A stretch of DNA of 64,000 nucleotides from Owenia fusiformis (GCA_903813345.2 CAIIXF020000007.1:29916698-29980697), one strand, 5' to 3'; shown: positions 35,801-45,145, counted from the first letter of the stretch. Notes: generated from the letters alone by a model not told the origin. Made by a program: numbers and translations.

Positions 35801-38225
35801 ATGAGTATAGTTACTGTAAGTGGTTCTAAGACAACACACAACAGGAACAAACTGTGAAAATGTCTCAGAAACATAATTTTACTTCATTATTCAAATTTGA
35901 GACACGCCAGTAACTATTTTGTATTGTAATGGTTTAGTCTACATATTTTAACTTAACATGTCAGAACAATCTCACTTCAGAAAGGTTTTATGACCCAGAG
36001 ATTCTAAAAGAAACAATTGATTTCTTTGCTGTTTCAAAATATGAATTTTTCTCATTTGTTTTATGCACATGGACAGCTTGTCAACATTTATTCATATTGA
36101 CATTTTCTTGCATCATCCATATTATCATTTCTGGGCTTTTTCTGAAACAATTTTCATTAAGATGACATTGATTCTTATTATATCTACTGAATAAAAGAAT
36201 TAATTGGACTAAAAAAGACAGTATCTGTATCTTTAAGTTAATGAATATGGTACAACTCCAGTTTAATATCTTAGATAAATATGAATTGTGAGTCACTAGA
36301 TGTATATTATTTAGGCTTTTGGGTTCCAAATATTAAATTTATCACTGTGACATAAGTTTTCATCACACTTGACATGTGTTAATAGGCATGTGTATGAGCT
36401 GGTGGCTTAAGAAATATTGCCTCACAGGAAAAATATTCATCTTTTTAACTTGACACATTTACAGATGCAAAAGCAGATAAAGGCCAAAATCTGACAACAA
36501 TTTGGACATTTTTGCTATAGTTTCTTTAAGGACATTTTTATCACAGTGTTTCAACTGTTTTTTGTTTTTCATCATTTTAGATTTGATGGATGCATTAAGA
36601 TAATATAAAACGAATATGCTCCTTGAGATGCAACCAGGAATACATACATGTATATGGGATTCTTGAAGGGATGGTCCATAATATGGTATCAATGTCAGGT
36701 TAATCAGAAGATCTCTCACCCTGGCAGGTGTAAATACAAACCATGCCAGCTACTGTCAATCTACTGTAAAACAACATGGTTTGACTGCTACTGAATGCTT
36801 GAGAATTATGTAGTAATGAAGTTATAGTTGAATAGTATTTGGTGAACTGTTAGTGCTGGTGTTTTATTTTGTTCTTGATTTCATATATTTCAGGTTAAAT
36901 GTCAAAAATTTGATATGTTAATCAATCTGTTATTATATCTTGACAAAATTATGTTTTTTAGGGAAAGGCTTGAACTTTTACCAAAATTTGCCAATTACCA
37001 GGTATGTCAAGAAACCTGCCAATTTTGATAAAAATTTGACAAACTTTGCCATTTAACAAAAAATTATTTTAGTATATTCACACTGCTTATCAGTCTCCCT
37101 ATAATCATGGACCACAATACTCCCAAGTCATTGCAGTTTGAAATATGGCATGCTTTACAGTTATCTCTCTTTTGCATTGCTAGCACTGGCAGTGCCTAAC
37201 TAGGCATTACATTGGCTGTATCAGTCCTCTGTTTTAGCCACTCACTTCTGACTTAACATAGAGATATCCTTCTGCCAGAGAACTGATTTACTGGCACTCT
37301 TGTGTTCCTGCTACATACAGTATTTATGGCACAACAATTGAAGTTGTAAAATAATAAACAGTTTAATGGAAAAAAGTAGTGGATGATATTAATTGTGCTG
37401 AATTAAGTAAACCAGTGCCAGAAGAGTCAATATTCAATATTTGCATCCATGAAGACAAATTGAATTTGATTTGAATAGGAGACTTTTGATGATGCATAAG
37501 AATTGTGCACATTAATTTGTCACAATAGAATTACATAAGAATTGTGAACATTAAATTGTCACAATAGAATTGATGGTGCATAAGAATTGTGAACATTAAA
37601 TTGTCACAATAGAATTGATGGTACATAAGAATTGTGAACATTGAATTGTCACAATAGAACGGATGGTACACAAGAATTGTGAACATTGAATCGTCACAAT
37701 AGTACTGATGGTGAATGAAAAGGGAACAAAATGTGAATGATCCAATGATAACATACTATGCAAGTAAGGTAGATGATGTACAACTGAAAGTACATTAAAG
37801 GAACTTCAAAATACTCAAAAACAGAGTACATGTGCTGTAATTTGAGAGATCCCTTAAGGACTTGTATTGTTTATAAAGTGTCACTCAGACTGAAAGACAG
37901 CAGTCCAAGGGTCTAGCATCACCAGGACAATAAACACATGAATACATAGCTTGAATACATTTCTGACTTCTACAGCCAGGAATGGGCTATTATATGCATT
38001 GATATATAGGACCATAAAAAGCAAACCTCAGGCCTGAGCCTAATACAACACAGAACATTTCGCACCTTGAGAAGGAAAACTGGATTTACTTTCGAGTAAT
38101 TATAACTTCTGTATAATTACAATAGGCAAACATAAGTGTGTTACCGTTTTAAGTGTGTTACAGTTTTAAGTGTGACATATAGCATGATGTCACAGCCAAA
38201 GTCTAAGAAGGTCAAAGAGGAAAAG
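14608..38225 (+). CDS. CARD and coiled-coil scaffold protein, DLG5/CARMA-like (gene span, 5' part)
   Basis: Exons 14608-14881, 24521-24728 and 26387-26495 join with matching phases into 197 residues; a 30-nt exon at 38196-38225 may follow. Residues 5-90 form a CARD-like six-helix domain (MAGRIPKLLDKHRAFIHREL...FCTTLE..CPRLLTRFL). Residues about 100-150 form a charged heptad-rich coiled coil (ALKERDAVLREN, ALEERDLALKQYDDIRTERD), followed by a basic, Ser-rich linker (KRTRSPSRKIRDKLKRLESE) and an acidic end. CARD plus coiled coil at the N-terminus is the plan of DLG5 and CARD9/10/11 proteins, cytoplasmic scaffolds in junction/polarity or NF-kB signalling. No PDZ, SH3 or GUK part is visible, so the family is a proposal only. 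Introns are 9.6 kb, 1.7 kb and 11.7 kb. The start ATG has a good context (AAGATGG). Confidence 0.55.
15066..15906. repeat. 841-bp near-perfect palindrome (foldback element)
   Basis: The left arm starts CTATGCAGACAGAGCCTGTG and the right arm ends with the complement. The arms (about 410 bp each) differ at only a few percent of positions. The centre near 15486 is GGTGCGGAGC ... GCTCCGCACC. The motif GCTCCGCACCC occurs at both ends and in the middle. No coding function. Lies in the first intron of the CARD gene. Confidence 0.8.
16140..16760. other. Intronic stretch with AAAACGCCCC motifs
   Basis: The word AAAACGCCCC(G) occurs three times (near 16185, 16565 and 16585) with GGGCGT nearby. Possibly a decayed repeat; no gene seen. 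Confidence 0.25.
18149..18295. mobile_element. 147-bp MITE of the CATCCTCC family, copy 1
   Basis: Begins CATCCTCCGATCACAGGGCT and ends GGAGGATG, with direct repeat AGTCATAG at 18141-18148 and 18296-18303 (8 bp, possibly 9). Internal blocks TCACGTGATTCAGTT and GGTTATAGCAGGGGG are shared with the copies at 28339 and 39557. Confidence 0.75.
18740..20016 (-). repeat. Left arm of a 1.28-kb inverted duplication
   Basis: Matches 20693-21970 in reverse orientation over its whole length with almost no net length change (1277 against 1278 bp). Both outer ends have GGTGGAAATGCTTATTATAT, then a GATGCCC-xxx-GGGCATCC hairpin and GGCGGCCATTTTGAATTTT. Confidence 0.85.
19240..20721 (-). pseudogene. Transposon-derived multicopy protein with acidic SDDTDV motif and Cys-rich tail (broken)
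   Basis: One minus-strand frame of 494 codons interrupted by a single TGA at 19713-19711, where the second copy has TGG (Trp). Visible: VVDGCAILWIITWP; an acidic NISVLSDDTDVFLLLLHH motif like the metal-binding strand of PIN/FEN-type nucleases; GLSGSDTTSC; and a C-terminal cluster of about 14 Cys (IKCTCASEGNVCRTGRC ... LFCVCKGNEC) resembling a CXC/tesmin-type module. Related proteins occur as high-copy, transposon-like families in marine invertebrates (memory, unchecked); I cannot name the superfamily. The N-terminal part is missing because the frame runs into the inverted copy at 20693. Confidence 0.6.
20693..21970 (+). pseudogene. Inverted partial copy of the same transposon protein (right arm)
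   Basis: Plus-strand frames 20688-21044 and 21206-21469 repeat the C-terminal half (GRANININATVNEHKLKIPN, GLSGSDTTSC, Cys cluster) with frameshifts: a run of A at about 21002, and a break near 21150. It faces the left copy across a 676-bp single-copy spacer (20017-20692). Confidence 0.7.
21990..23550. other. Intron of the CARD gene, nothing recognised
   Basis: AT-rich with short chance ORFs. No exon-like segment with good borders and no repeat that I can name. Confidence 0.4.
23556..23757. repeat. Long palindrome with 'ccgagggc' hinge
   Basis: The left arm (AATATGGATTTTATTCCGAGG, AATATGATATTGGCC, ATATCATATTGACC) is mirrored by the right arm. The centre is CCGAGGGCGATAGCCTGAG near 23650-23668. 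The arms themselves contain a nested smaller repeat of AATATGATATT. Confidence 0.75.
23966..24056 (+). repeat. Short tandem repeat of TGATACGGGAT
   Basis: About six copies of an 11-base word, GATACGGGATC or GATACGGGATT, with spacers of 5-10 bases. Confidence 0.6.
24521..24728 (+). CDS. Coiled-coil exon (exon 2 of the CARD gene)
   Basis: Acceptor ATATTTCCAG, donor AG|GTAATC. Entry phase 1 fits exon 1 (codon G|TT). It encodes VDTGTDNKESTQALQLGFEL and a strongly charged helix containing ALKERDAVLREN and KQYDDIRTERDKLVA. Linked to exon 1 by strand, phase and domain logic; no transcript is available. Confidence 0.65.
24767..24886 (+). repeat. Two 60-bp direct repeats
   Basis: TTTATCGTATGATCTGTAAA starts at about 24768 and again at 24828, each followed by CTGATTGGTCAGTT and GTGCTGTACCAATCT. 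Confidence 0.65.
24998..25096. repeat. Degenerate palindrome with 'cttcgtctcg' hinge, copy A
   Basis: GAATGATTTGAAGTGCAA at left is mirrored by TTGCACTTCAAATCATTC at right, with ACTTCGTCTCGTGCC inside. It is a shortened version of the one at 25700-25838. Confidence 0.6.
25700..25838. repeat. Palindrome with 'cttcgtctcg' hinge, copy B
   Basis: Fuller copy: AATTTGAAATGCAATGCAGG and TCTGTATTGG on the left, mirrored by CCAATACAGA, CCTGTATTGC and CTTCAAATC on the right. The hinge is ACTCGACTTCGTCTCGTACC. Confidence 0.65.
26387..26495 (+). CDS. Basic linker exon (exon 3 of the CARD gene)
   Basis: Acceptor TTCTTGTAG, donor GAG|GTAAGA. Continues the frame of exon 2 (AG|G) and encodes DINTNNLPGKRTRSPSRKIR then DKLKRLESETDTDMDE. 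It ends in phase 0. The Ser-Pro-Ser-Arg stretch may be phosphorylated (inference). Confidence 0.65.
26521..26726. mobile_element. 206-bp MITE, CAGGCCCGTAGCCAGG ends
   Basis: Inverted ends CAGGCCCGTAGCCAGG and CCTGGCTACGGGCCTG, with flanking TGTTG on both sides (26516-26520, 26727-26731). Internal G runs and GGGGGGTTC blocks are mirrored. Starts 25 bp after the exon ending at 26495. Confidence 0.8.
26732..28329. other. Intron stretch, nothing recognised
   Basis: No exon-like or repeat structure that I can support. 28200-28330 is GC-richer and has ATTGGTCAA/CAATCAGCG words, perhaps an older element end. Confidence 0.3.
28339..30207. mobile_element. 1.87-kb long member of the CATCCTCC TIR family, copy 2
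   Basis: Starts CATCCTCCGATCACAGGGCT and ends ACACCTGCTTAGGAGGATG, with direct repeat TGAGTTCAC at 28330-28338 and 30208-30216. The 9-bp target duplication is as expected for Mutator-like elements (inference). The ends match the 147-bp and 247-bp copies, and the inside holds about 1.6 kb of extra sequence. A minus-strand frame of 166 codons (28931-28431) runs from there into the left end; I do not recognise it. Confidence 0.75.
30217..34860. other. Intron or intergenic stretch, no gene recognised
   Basis: AT-rich, with a G run at 31487-31501 and another G/T-rich block at 33556-33575. No coding segment with good borders. No repeat beyond simple sequence. Confidence 0.35.
34880..35145 (-). repeat. 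Degenerate TACCATA-type simple repeat
   Basis: Words ATACCATACCAT and ATCATACCAT recur about 25 times in imperfect phase. Chance ORFs here (for example 35143-34904) reflect the repeat. Confidence 0.7.
35545..35782 (+). repeat. 59-bp minisatellite, four copies
   Basis: Four nearly identical 59-bp units starting AACTGCTCAGTATTG and ending TAGTTCATAAGAA, at 35545, 35604, 35663 and 35722. The near identity implies a recent expansion. There are no spacers, so this is not a CRISPR array. Confidence 0.92.
35790..37490. other. Stretch without recognised features
   Basis: AT-rich, no exon-like segment or repeat supported. Confidence 0.35.
37495..37715 (+). repeat. 45-bp minisatellite, five copies
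   Basis: CATAAGAATTGTGAACATT units at 37495, 37534, 37579, 37624 and 37669 (period 45, first gap 39), each with TTGTCACAATAGAA. Confidence 0.88.
38196..38225 (+). CDS. Candidate 30-nt micro-exon (PKSKKVKEEK) or alternative first exon
   Basis: TCACAG|CCA...AAG|GTATG gives ten codons in phase 0, matching the phase left by the exon ending at 26495. The pyrimidine tract before it is weak. An ATGATG at 38184 is in frame, so it may instead be a first exon starting MMSQPKSKKVKEEK. Confidence 0.35.
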
Positions 38226-38689
38226 GTATGTTTTTGAATTTATTTTATGTATGAAAATGGTATTTTATTTAAATCCAAAATAGTTCATGTACTTTTAAAC
38301 TCATGTGTTGCATATATTTTACATTTTGGAGGGAATCTTGGATTACTAGGGACAGGGACATTGGTATTATTTATTTCAACATTACATAAATACTTGTTAA
38401 CATTTACTGAATAACTAAGCCTGGAGTAGGTCTCATTTCTGACAAAAAACAGTGGTGTTTCATCTGAAAAATTATGTTCAAATTCCTAAGAAGAGTTATT
38501 ATTGAGGCATTCTTCAAAGCAGGGGATATCTTATCTGATCTGGAACCCACTGAGAAAACTGATTCTTTTTGAGAATGGTGCAGGAATGGCTATATCGTTG
38601 TATAGCGATATATATCGCTATACTGCCTCTCATTGACTTACATGTGATATATTCGATATATATCGTCGATATATAAGGCTATATAAAAT

Positions 38690-40210
38690 CTGGCCAGATA
38701 TACTTGTCCCGATTTTATCATGTTCCTAGCATTTACCCATGACGATATACACGCTATATTCGATATATGTATCCTCTTGCCAAGATATAGAGCGATATAC
38801 ACACGATGTATACGCTATATTGGCTATATATATCCTGTCTTTAAGATATATCGGATATATATCCCCAATACAGGGGTTTGTTGAATCAGTTCTTACAATT
38901 ATCCATGATGATATAAACGATATACATGATATATTCGATATATATCCTCTTTCCAAGATTTAGAGCGATATACACACGATATATACGCTATATTCGATAT
39001 ATATATATCCTGTATTTAAGATATATATCGGATATATATCCCCAATACAGAGATTGTTGAGTCGGTTCTTACAATTGTCCATGACGATATACACGATATA
39101 CACGATATATTGGATATATATCCTCTTTTCAAGATATAGAGTGATACACACACGATATATACGCTATATTCGATATATATCATGTGCTCAAGATGTATAT
39201 CAGATATATATCCTCAATATAGAGTTTGTTGAATCAGTTCTTACAATTATCCATGTCGATATACACGATATACACGATATATTCGATATACATCCCCTTT
39301 CCAAGATAGAGAGCGATATACATACGATATGTTCGCTATATTCGATATATATATCCTGTCTTCAAGATATATCGGATATATATCCCCAATACAGGGTTTG
39401 TTGAATCAGTTCTTAAAATCATACACGACGATATACACGATATACACGATATATTCAATATATATCCTCCTTTCAAGATATAGAGCGATATACACAAGAT
39501 ATATACGCTATATTTGATATATATCCTGTCTTAAAGATGTATCGGATATATATCCCCATCCTCCGATCACAGGGCTTCAAAATCCAGAACATATTCTTTC
39601 TTTTTACCCCTGCGATAAGCATTTACCATTTCCCAGATTAGAAACTCGCAATCTGATTGGCTGTCGCAACACTGCGACAGAAATCATGTATAAGTCATTG
39701 CGCATAAGTAGATCACGTGATTCAGTTAAATCGGGCGCGTCCAAATTGGTTATAGCAGGGGGGAGAAGGAGGTACGGATTCTGGACACCTGCTTAGGAGG
39801 ATGATATATCCCCAATACAGGGTTTGTTGAATCAGTTCTTAAAATTATACACGACGATATACACGATATACACGATATATTCGATATATCCTCTTTTCAA
39901 GATATAGAGCGATATACACACGATATATACGCTATATTCGATATATATATCCTTTCTTCAAGATATATATCGGATATATATCCCCAATACAGGGTTTGTT
40001 GAATCAGTTCTTAAAATTATTCATGACGATATACACGATATATTCGATATATATCCCATTTTCAAGATATAGAACGATATACACACGATATATACGCTAT
40101 ATTCGATATATATATCCTGTATTTAAGATATATATCGGATATATATCCCCAATACAGGGTTTGTTTGTATACACGACGCTATACACGATATACACGATAT
40201 ATTCGATATA
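38690..40210 (+). repeat. 172-bp satellite array, left part
   Basis: The unit boundary CCCCAATACAG recurs near 38866, 39043, 39215, 39387, (insertion), 39813, 39985 and 40150, so the period is 165-177 bp. Each unit contains ACGATATACACGATATATTC, a TCCTCTTTCCAAGATATAGA block and TGTTGAATCAGTTCTTA. Many short frames are open here because of the repeat; none is a gene. Confidence 0.9.
39557..39803. mobile_element. 247-bp MITE of the CATCCTCC family, copy 3, inside the satellite
   Basis: Ends as in copies 1 and 2, direct repeat ATATATCCC at 39548-39556 and 39804-39812. The neighbouring satellite units show the uninterrupted site, so this insertion is certain and younger than the array. It contains GCTGTCGCAACACTGCGACAG, a perfect short hairpin also found in copy 2. 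Confidence 0.9.
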
Positions 40211-41287
40211 CAGGGTGTCCGGAAAGTAAAGATACAAATGCTCTTATTTTAAGAGATTTGGGTGTTTTGAAATGAAACTGCTACAGATTGTAGAGGAAGA
40301 TGATCACAATATATCTACCAACTTTCATCACATATAGTCTTAACGTGTTCAAGTTATGGCTGTTATGGTTACGGCTTTGAGAGGTATGCGGAGCAGTTCC
40401 AGAACATCGCTAAAATGTCAAAAATTGCTAAAATACAGCCATCTGAAACAGTGTTTATTGTCGTATTTTCTTTCAATGTTTTGCTAATTTTTGTTTGTTG
40501 TTTGTATTATTACTGCTGTGGTTTTTTCTTTTATATAATGATGTCATTGTTACATATCAGAACTATTTTATGTCACTAACCAGTATAATCAAAGAAATAT
40601 CATACAAGTGTTTAGAAAAAACAGCCTCTGGATTAGTTGGAAAGTCAATATTGCATCTCCATAATACACCCATTCTCAAAGCGAAGAAAACAATTCTTAC
40701 AATGGATTGTCTTGACATTAAACCTTTCTATACAATGCCCCATATTCACCTGATAGAGCCTTTTTTGACTTCTACCTAATGACCATCTGAAAGCAATATT
40801 TGTAAGAAGTTCAACATACAAAATGAGTCTCAGCTGAAAGTCAATGCTATACACAATTTGAGAGACGGACAGCAATGATTTTGTCAAGTCTTTGAATCAG
40901 CGGTCAAGATGCACCAAACATGTTTAGATAGGGGAAAATATTGAATATTCAATGATAGTAGTTATATGAAGAGATCAAATAATGTTACGGTACTAATCCT
41001 TATGCTGTTGTAGTACATAATTTGATGTAATATAGGAATAGATGGTAGAATGCCAAGATGCTATGAGCAGGAAAGAGATTTGTAAAACACATTTGTGACG
41101 TTGCTCCACATACCCTCGACTCCCGTTACCATAACGACCATAACTTTTTCATTTTAAAACTAAAATGAATGACCGTTGCAGGATATATTGCTATAATGTC
41201 ATTCTACATTCTGGAGCAGTCTCATCTCATAAGATGTAAATCTCTTAAAATGAGAGCATTTGTATCTTTACTTTCCGGACACCCTGG
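40211..41287. mobile_element. Mariner-type element inserted in the satellite, no transposase seen
   Basis: Inverted ends start CAGGGTGTCCGGAAAGTAAA; the first 48 bp are nearly identical at both ends, and the similarity goes on imperfectly for about 190 bp. TA flanks (40209-40210 and 41288-41289). The satellite resumes after it. The interior (about 700 bp) has only short frames, so it is probably non-autonomous. Confidence 0.8.
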
Positions 41288-41313
41288 TATATCCTCTTTC
41301 CAAGATATAAAGT

Positions 41314-41473
41314 AGTTATTTACCAGGAGGGATTTGATATGGGGAATATCACAAGGATGATATCAATTTCCCGAGGGAACATAGTGACCGAGGGAAATAT
41401 CGATATCATCCGAGGGAAATATCGATATCATCCAAGGGATATTACCCATATCATCCCGACAGGTGAATAACGA
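41314..41473. repeat. Palindrome with 'ccgaggga' hinge
   Basis: The left arm GATATGGGGAATATCACAAG and GGATGATATCAATTTCCC is mirrored on the right, where the block CGAGGGAAATATCGATATCA is present twice in tandem. Confidence 0.65.
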
Positions 41474-41570
41474 CCTTATACCATGGTCAAGAGCAACATC
41501 TACCCAATACAAAATCTTCTGTTGAATGAGAGATAAAAGAATTGAATCTTAGCAATATTTACGTTACATA

Positions 41571-42359
41571 CACTCCCCTCCATAAGTTTGGCAATCTTAG
41601 CTCCCTCATTGAATTACGTGTTAAAGCCTCTTTATGTTTGAATTTCTATTTCCATTACCTGCGAGGAAAATACTTATAATATTGATGGGAATGTAATTTA
41701 ATGCATTTCCAATGCCTCCAAATGTTCCCAATTCTTTTCCTCAATTACAATAGGTTGAAAATTGATGATAAATCTGATGAATTTTGGAAAATCGACATTT
41801 CCATGTAAACCAATGGGAAATGATAGGTTTGCCGCAAGTCATATGGTAGAATATTTATCCATCTTCTTGCAAAAAATAAAAGTTAGGTGGCCAAAATTGT
41901 ATTTGCTTACTTTGTTTAATAAAAATTTGATATGTTTCCTCAGTTTTAAAAAGTTATAGGTCTTCAAAGTCAAATTTATTTTTCTGTTACTAAAGTATTC
42001 ATAAAGTAAACTGAACACTTAGAGTACAAAGAGTAGACAATTCAATTTTCTATAATTATAAAAATATTTTAGGTGAGTCTTTTACTGGTTAGATACCCTG
42101 AAATCAGATTTGCCCCGAACCCACCATTTTCCATTGGTTTACATGGGAATGACAATTTTCACAAATTCATAAAGTTTATCATCAATTTTCGACCTATTGT
42201 GATTGAGGAAAAAACCTTGGAGGCATTGGAAATGAAGTCAAGTTACATTTCCATCAGTATTTTCCTCACAGGTCATGTTAATAAAAATTCAAACAAAAAG
42301 AGGCTTTAATATGTAGTTCAATGAGGGAGTTAGGGTTGCAAAACTTATGGAGGAGAGTG
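41571..42359. mobile_element. 789-bp foldback element with Tc1-like ends
   Basis: TA at 41569-41570 and 42360-42361. The ends CACTCCCCTCCATAAGTTT and AAACTTATGGAGGAGAGTG are inverted, and the mirrored arms run about 270 bp (for example TTTCCATGTAAACCAATGG in the left arm). The centre is near 41965. No transposase. Confidence 0.8.
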
Positions 42360-42584
42360 TATATCCTACTCCCAAGTTCATTGAGAAATTAAGTATAAGG
42401 GCAAGAAAAACATAATACTTAAAGAAATTCAAATGTGAAGATAATTTTAATCAAAAAATGAAACTTAAAAAAAAACTTATTTTTGGAAAAAAATAAATTT
42501 TTGGAAATAAATTTAATTTGTGAAAAAAGATACCTACTTGATATTTGTCTTGATATCAAGATACTTAACGAAGATATACACGAT

Positions 42585-42690
42585 TTTTTGGAAAAAAATG
42601 AAAAATTTGGAAAAAATGAAAAATTTGGAAAAAATGAAAATTTTGAAAATATGAAAATTTGTGAAAAACTGAAAAATTTTGAAAATGATT
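42585..42690 (+). repeat. GAAAAATTTGGAAAAAAT simple repeat
   Basis: A/T-rich 18-bp word in several imperfect copies. The frame here (42483-42698) is repeat-derived. Confidence 0.6.
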
Positions 42691-42774
42691 TTTTTTAGAA
42701 AACATGTAAATTTTTTTAATATACCCGAGATGATATCAATATCATCCCTGATATCATCCCTCTAATCCTGAATA

Positions 42775-43240
42775 TCTTGAAAAGAGGATATATATCGAAT
42801 ATATCGTATATATCGTGTGTATATCGCTCTTTATCTTGGAAAGAGGATATATATCGAATATATCATGTTTATCATGTTTGAAAAATATAAGAACTGATTT
42901 AACAAAATTGTCAACTGGGAATATATATCCGATATATATCTTGAAGACAGGATATATATCGAATACCCTATTTTTCAAGCACGATATACACGATATATTC
43001 GATATATATCCTCTTTCCTAGATATAGAGCGATACACACACGATATATACGCTATACCATCTATATATATCCTGTCTTCAAGATATATATCAGATATATA
43101 TCTTCAATACAGAGGTTTGTTAAAAAGGTTGTTATATTTATGGATGACGATATACACGATATATTCGATATATGTCCTCTTTCCAAAATATAGAGCGATA
43201 TACACATGATAACAATATACACGATATATATCCTCTTTCC
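42775..43240. repeat. Satellite array, middle part with switched orientation
   Basis: From 42775 to about 42970 the 172-bp unit is reversed (AGAGGATATATATCGAATAT). From 42980 it is forward again. Inversion within the array is therefore visible. Confidence 0.75.
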
Positions 43241-43253
43241 TAGATATATAGAG

Positions 43254-43394
43254 ATTATCCTATATGAGGTTCAGGATATTGGGATTATCCCGAGGCTAAT
43301 ATAATATATTTGCCCAAGGGCCGCAGGTCCCGAGGGAAAATATATTATATTGGCCAAGGGATAATCCCAATATCCTGAACCGACTATAGGATAA
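43254..43394. repeat. Palindrome with 'cccgaggg' hinge
   Basis: The arms contain TTCAGGATATTGGGATTATC on the left and GATAATCCCAATATCCTGAA on the right. The hinge at 43315-43336 is CCAAGGGCCGCAGGTCCCGA. Confidence 0.8.
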
Positions 43395-43678
43395 TATGTT
43401 TATCCCATACCAATCTTGGTCATCTGGTTCACATTGTTCAATCGTGGAAATATTCTAGAATATTCATGTCCAGTTTTGTTTTCTTGGCCGTGGGCGGATT
43501 TTTTTGTTCTCTCAAATATTCCCACATTTATTTTCTCGAATTTTTTAAGTGGATGCTCCTTCTATTTTTTAAACCATCAAACAGATCCCGATTGTCTGTG
43601 TTTTCTCCATTGTCGTTTACAGCCATTACGCGAACGTTACAAATTATGAACAAATATGCGAGCGGCGATTATGACATA

Positions 43679-43740
43679 GCGGGCAGATATACTATATCTG
43701 CCCGCTCGGAGCGGGACGTAAAGCTATATCTGCCCGCTGA
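43679..43740. repeat. Small nested palindrome, GCGGGCAGATATA
   Basis: AGCGGGCAGATATA is followed by TATATCTGCCCGCT twice, with a CTCGGAGCGGGAC hinge between the two. Confidence 0.65.
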
Positions 43741-43794
43741 TGAAAATATAAGTTTTTACAAACCGGCTTTATGTACCTGTAACACGTCCAAGTA

Positions 43795-44038
43795 TGGGAT
43801 AAAGAGCGATACACACACGATATATACGCTAAAATCTATATATATCCTGTCTTCAAGATATATATCAGATATATATCTTCAATACAGAAGTTTGTTAAAA
43901 AGTTCTTATATTTATGGATGACGATATACACGATATACACGATATATTCGATATATATCCTACCCCAGAGATATATATCGGATATATTTCGATTTGAGGA
44001 TGGGAAGAGATAGTTTCACGAATATATCGTCTGAGAGA
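43795..44038 (+). repeat. Satellite array, right end
   Basis: The last one to two 172-bp units (GATATATACGCTA, TATATCCTGTCTTCAAGATA) before the right TIR. Confidence 0.8.
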
Positions 44039-44954
44039 CGATATATATCGCTATACAACGATATAGCCATTCCTGCACCTTTATGTTCTTTTTGGCATGC
44101 AGAGCTTTCAGAATAACTTTATAAATGAGGGGAGAATGGCCACCAACTATCAAAACAATTTTGTGCAAGATTTGTCTCAATTGTTTCACAATAACCTGTC
44201 AGATACAAGGTTTAACAAGCCCTTTATATTACATGCACCAAAACCTGCCAATGTGAACACTGGCTAGACTGAATGATTTCATATTTCAAGGTTCCATTTT
44301 TGTATTTAGATGGTCAGTGGCAGGATAGTAAGAATGGGTAATACTCTTGGTCAAGACTACTTTGTAGAGGAACCATATCTTTATCACTGAGGTCTTGGAG
44401 AAATTTTCCAATATGACTCTTTCTTCACTGACAGATTTGGATAGGAATGTTTGGAGCCTATTTTAAATTTTGAAAAAATATTCCAAAATTATGCAATAGT
44501 ATCCTCCCCTCCTTATTCACACAGGTTCCCAGATCCACCCATGAGAAAATTTCGTTATACATCTTGATTCATGAGCTTTCAAACAGTAGTTTCAACTTTG
44601 ATGAAAACTTTTGAAGTCAGAGATGTTGGTGACGAGTGTGTGTCTCCATAAGATATTTTGTCTCCAATTTCTGCTAATCATTAGTTCTATTATGACTATT
44701 CTAAATCTGTTTGGACATCTGACCTCTTAGATGTAGGTGAGGAATTCCTATTGAGGAATGTATGTAAGTGATCTCTCCCTTGTCTTCCCATATCTTGCTG
44801 CTGCCAGATATATACTCCTATAGTGATCCCTACAATCATGCCAGTCACACAGTGCTCATGTGATCATCACTCATGGTAGAGTTCTAGCAAGGACACCACC
44901 AAAAGACAAAGGTGAATAGCTTATATATGAGTTGACAAGGTTGGATGAACAAGG

Positions 44955-45145
44955 TGCAGTGGTCTCTCCAGCATTAAAGCAAGCGGGTGCAGTACCCACC
45001 TGAAATTTTAAAAACAGGTTTGTACCCACCTGGGATTTCATTTGCACCCACTTGAAAATGAGAAAAATCATGAAATATGGGCACATTTTGACCAATTTCA
45101 GTATGAATTGTGAAAATTAGAATTTTGCACCCACTAATATTCATG
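44955..45145 (-). repeat. Interspersed repeat with GTGGGTGCA motifs, copy 2 (inverted)
   Basis: Reverse-complement match to 3000-3185 in the same block order (GGTGCAGTACCCACC, AAAAACAGG, TTTGCACCCACTT, ATTTTGCACCCAC). Confidence 0.6.

Larger units (their letters stand above)
38577..44079. mobile_element. 5.5-kb satellite-filled element with perfect 41-bp terminal inverted repeats
   Basis: The left end (38577-38617, starting GGTGCAGGAATGGC) and the right end (44039-44079) are exact inverted copies over 41 bp. Nearly all the inside is built of a roughly 172-bp tandem unit rich in CGATATAT, broken by other insertions. No target duplication is clear. Outside both ends the satellite stops at once, so the TIRs bound the array. 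Confidence 0.7.

Noticed and set aside
38726-40229. Several plus and minus ORFs rich in Tyr and Ile
   Set aside because: Products of the CGATATAT satellite, with no domain and no exon borders.
43466-43921. 151-codon plus frame
   Set aside because: Crosses from an insertion into the satellite; no domain; the composition follows the repeat.
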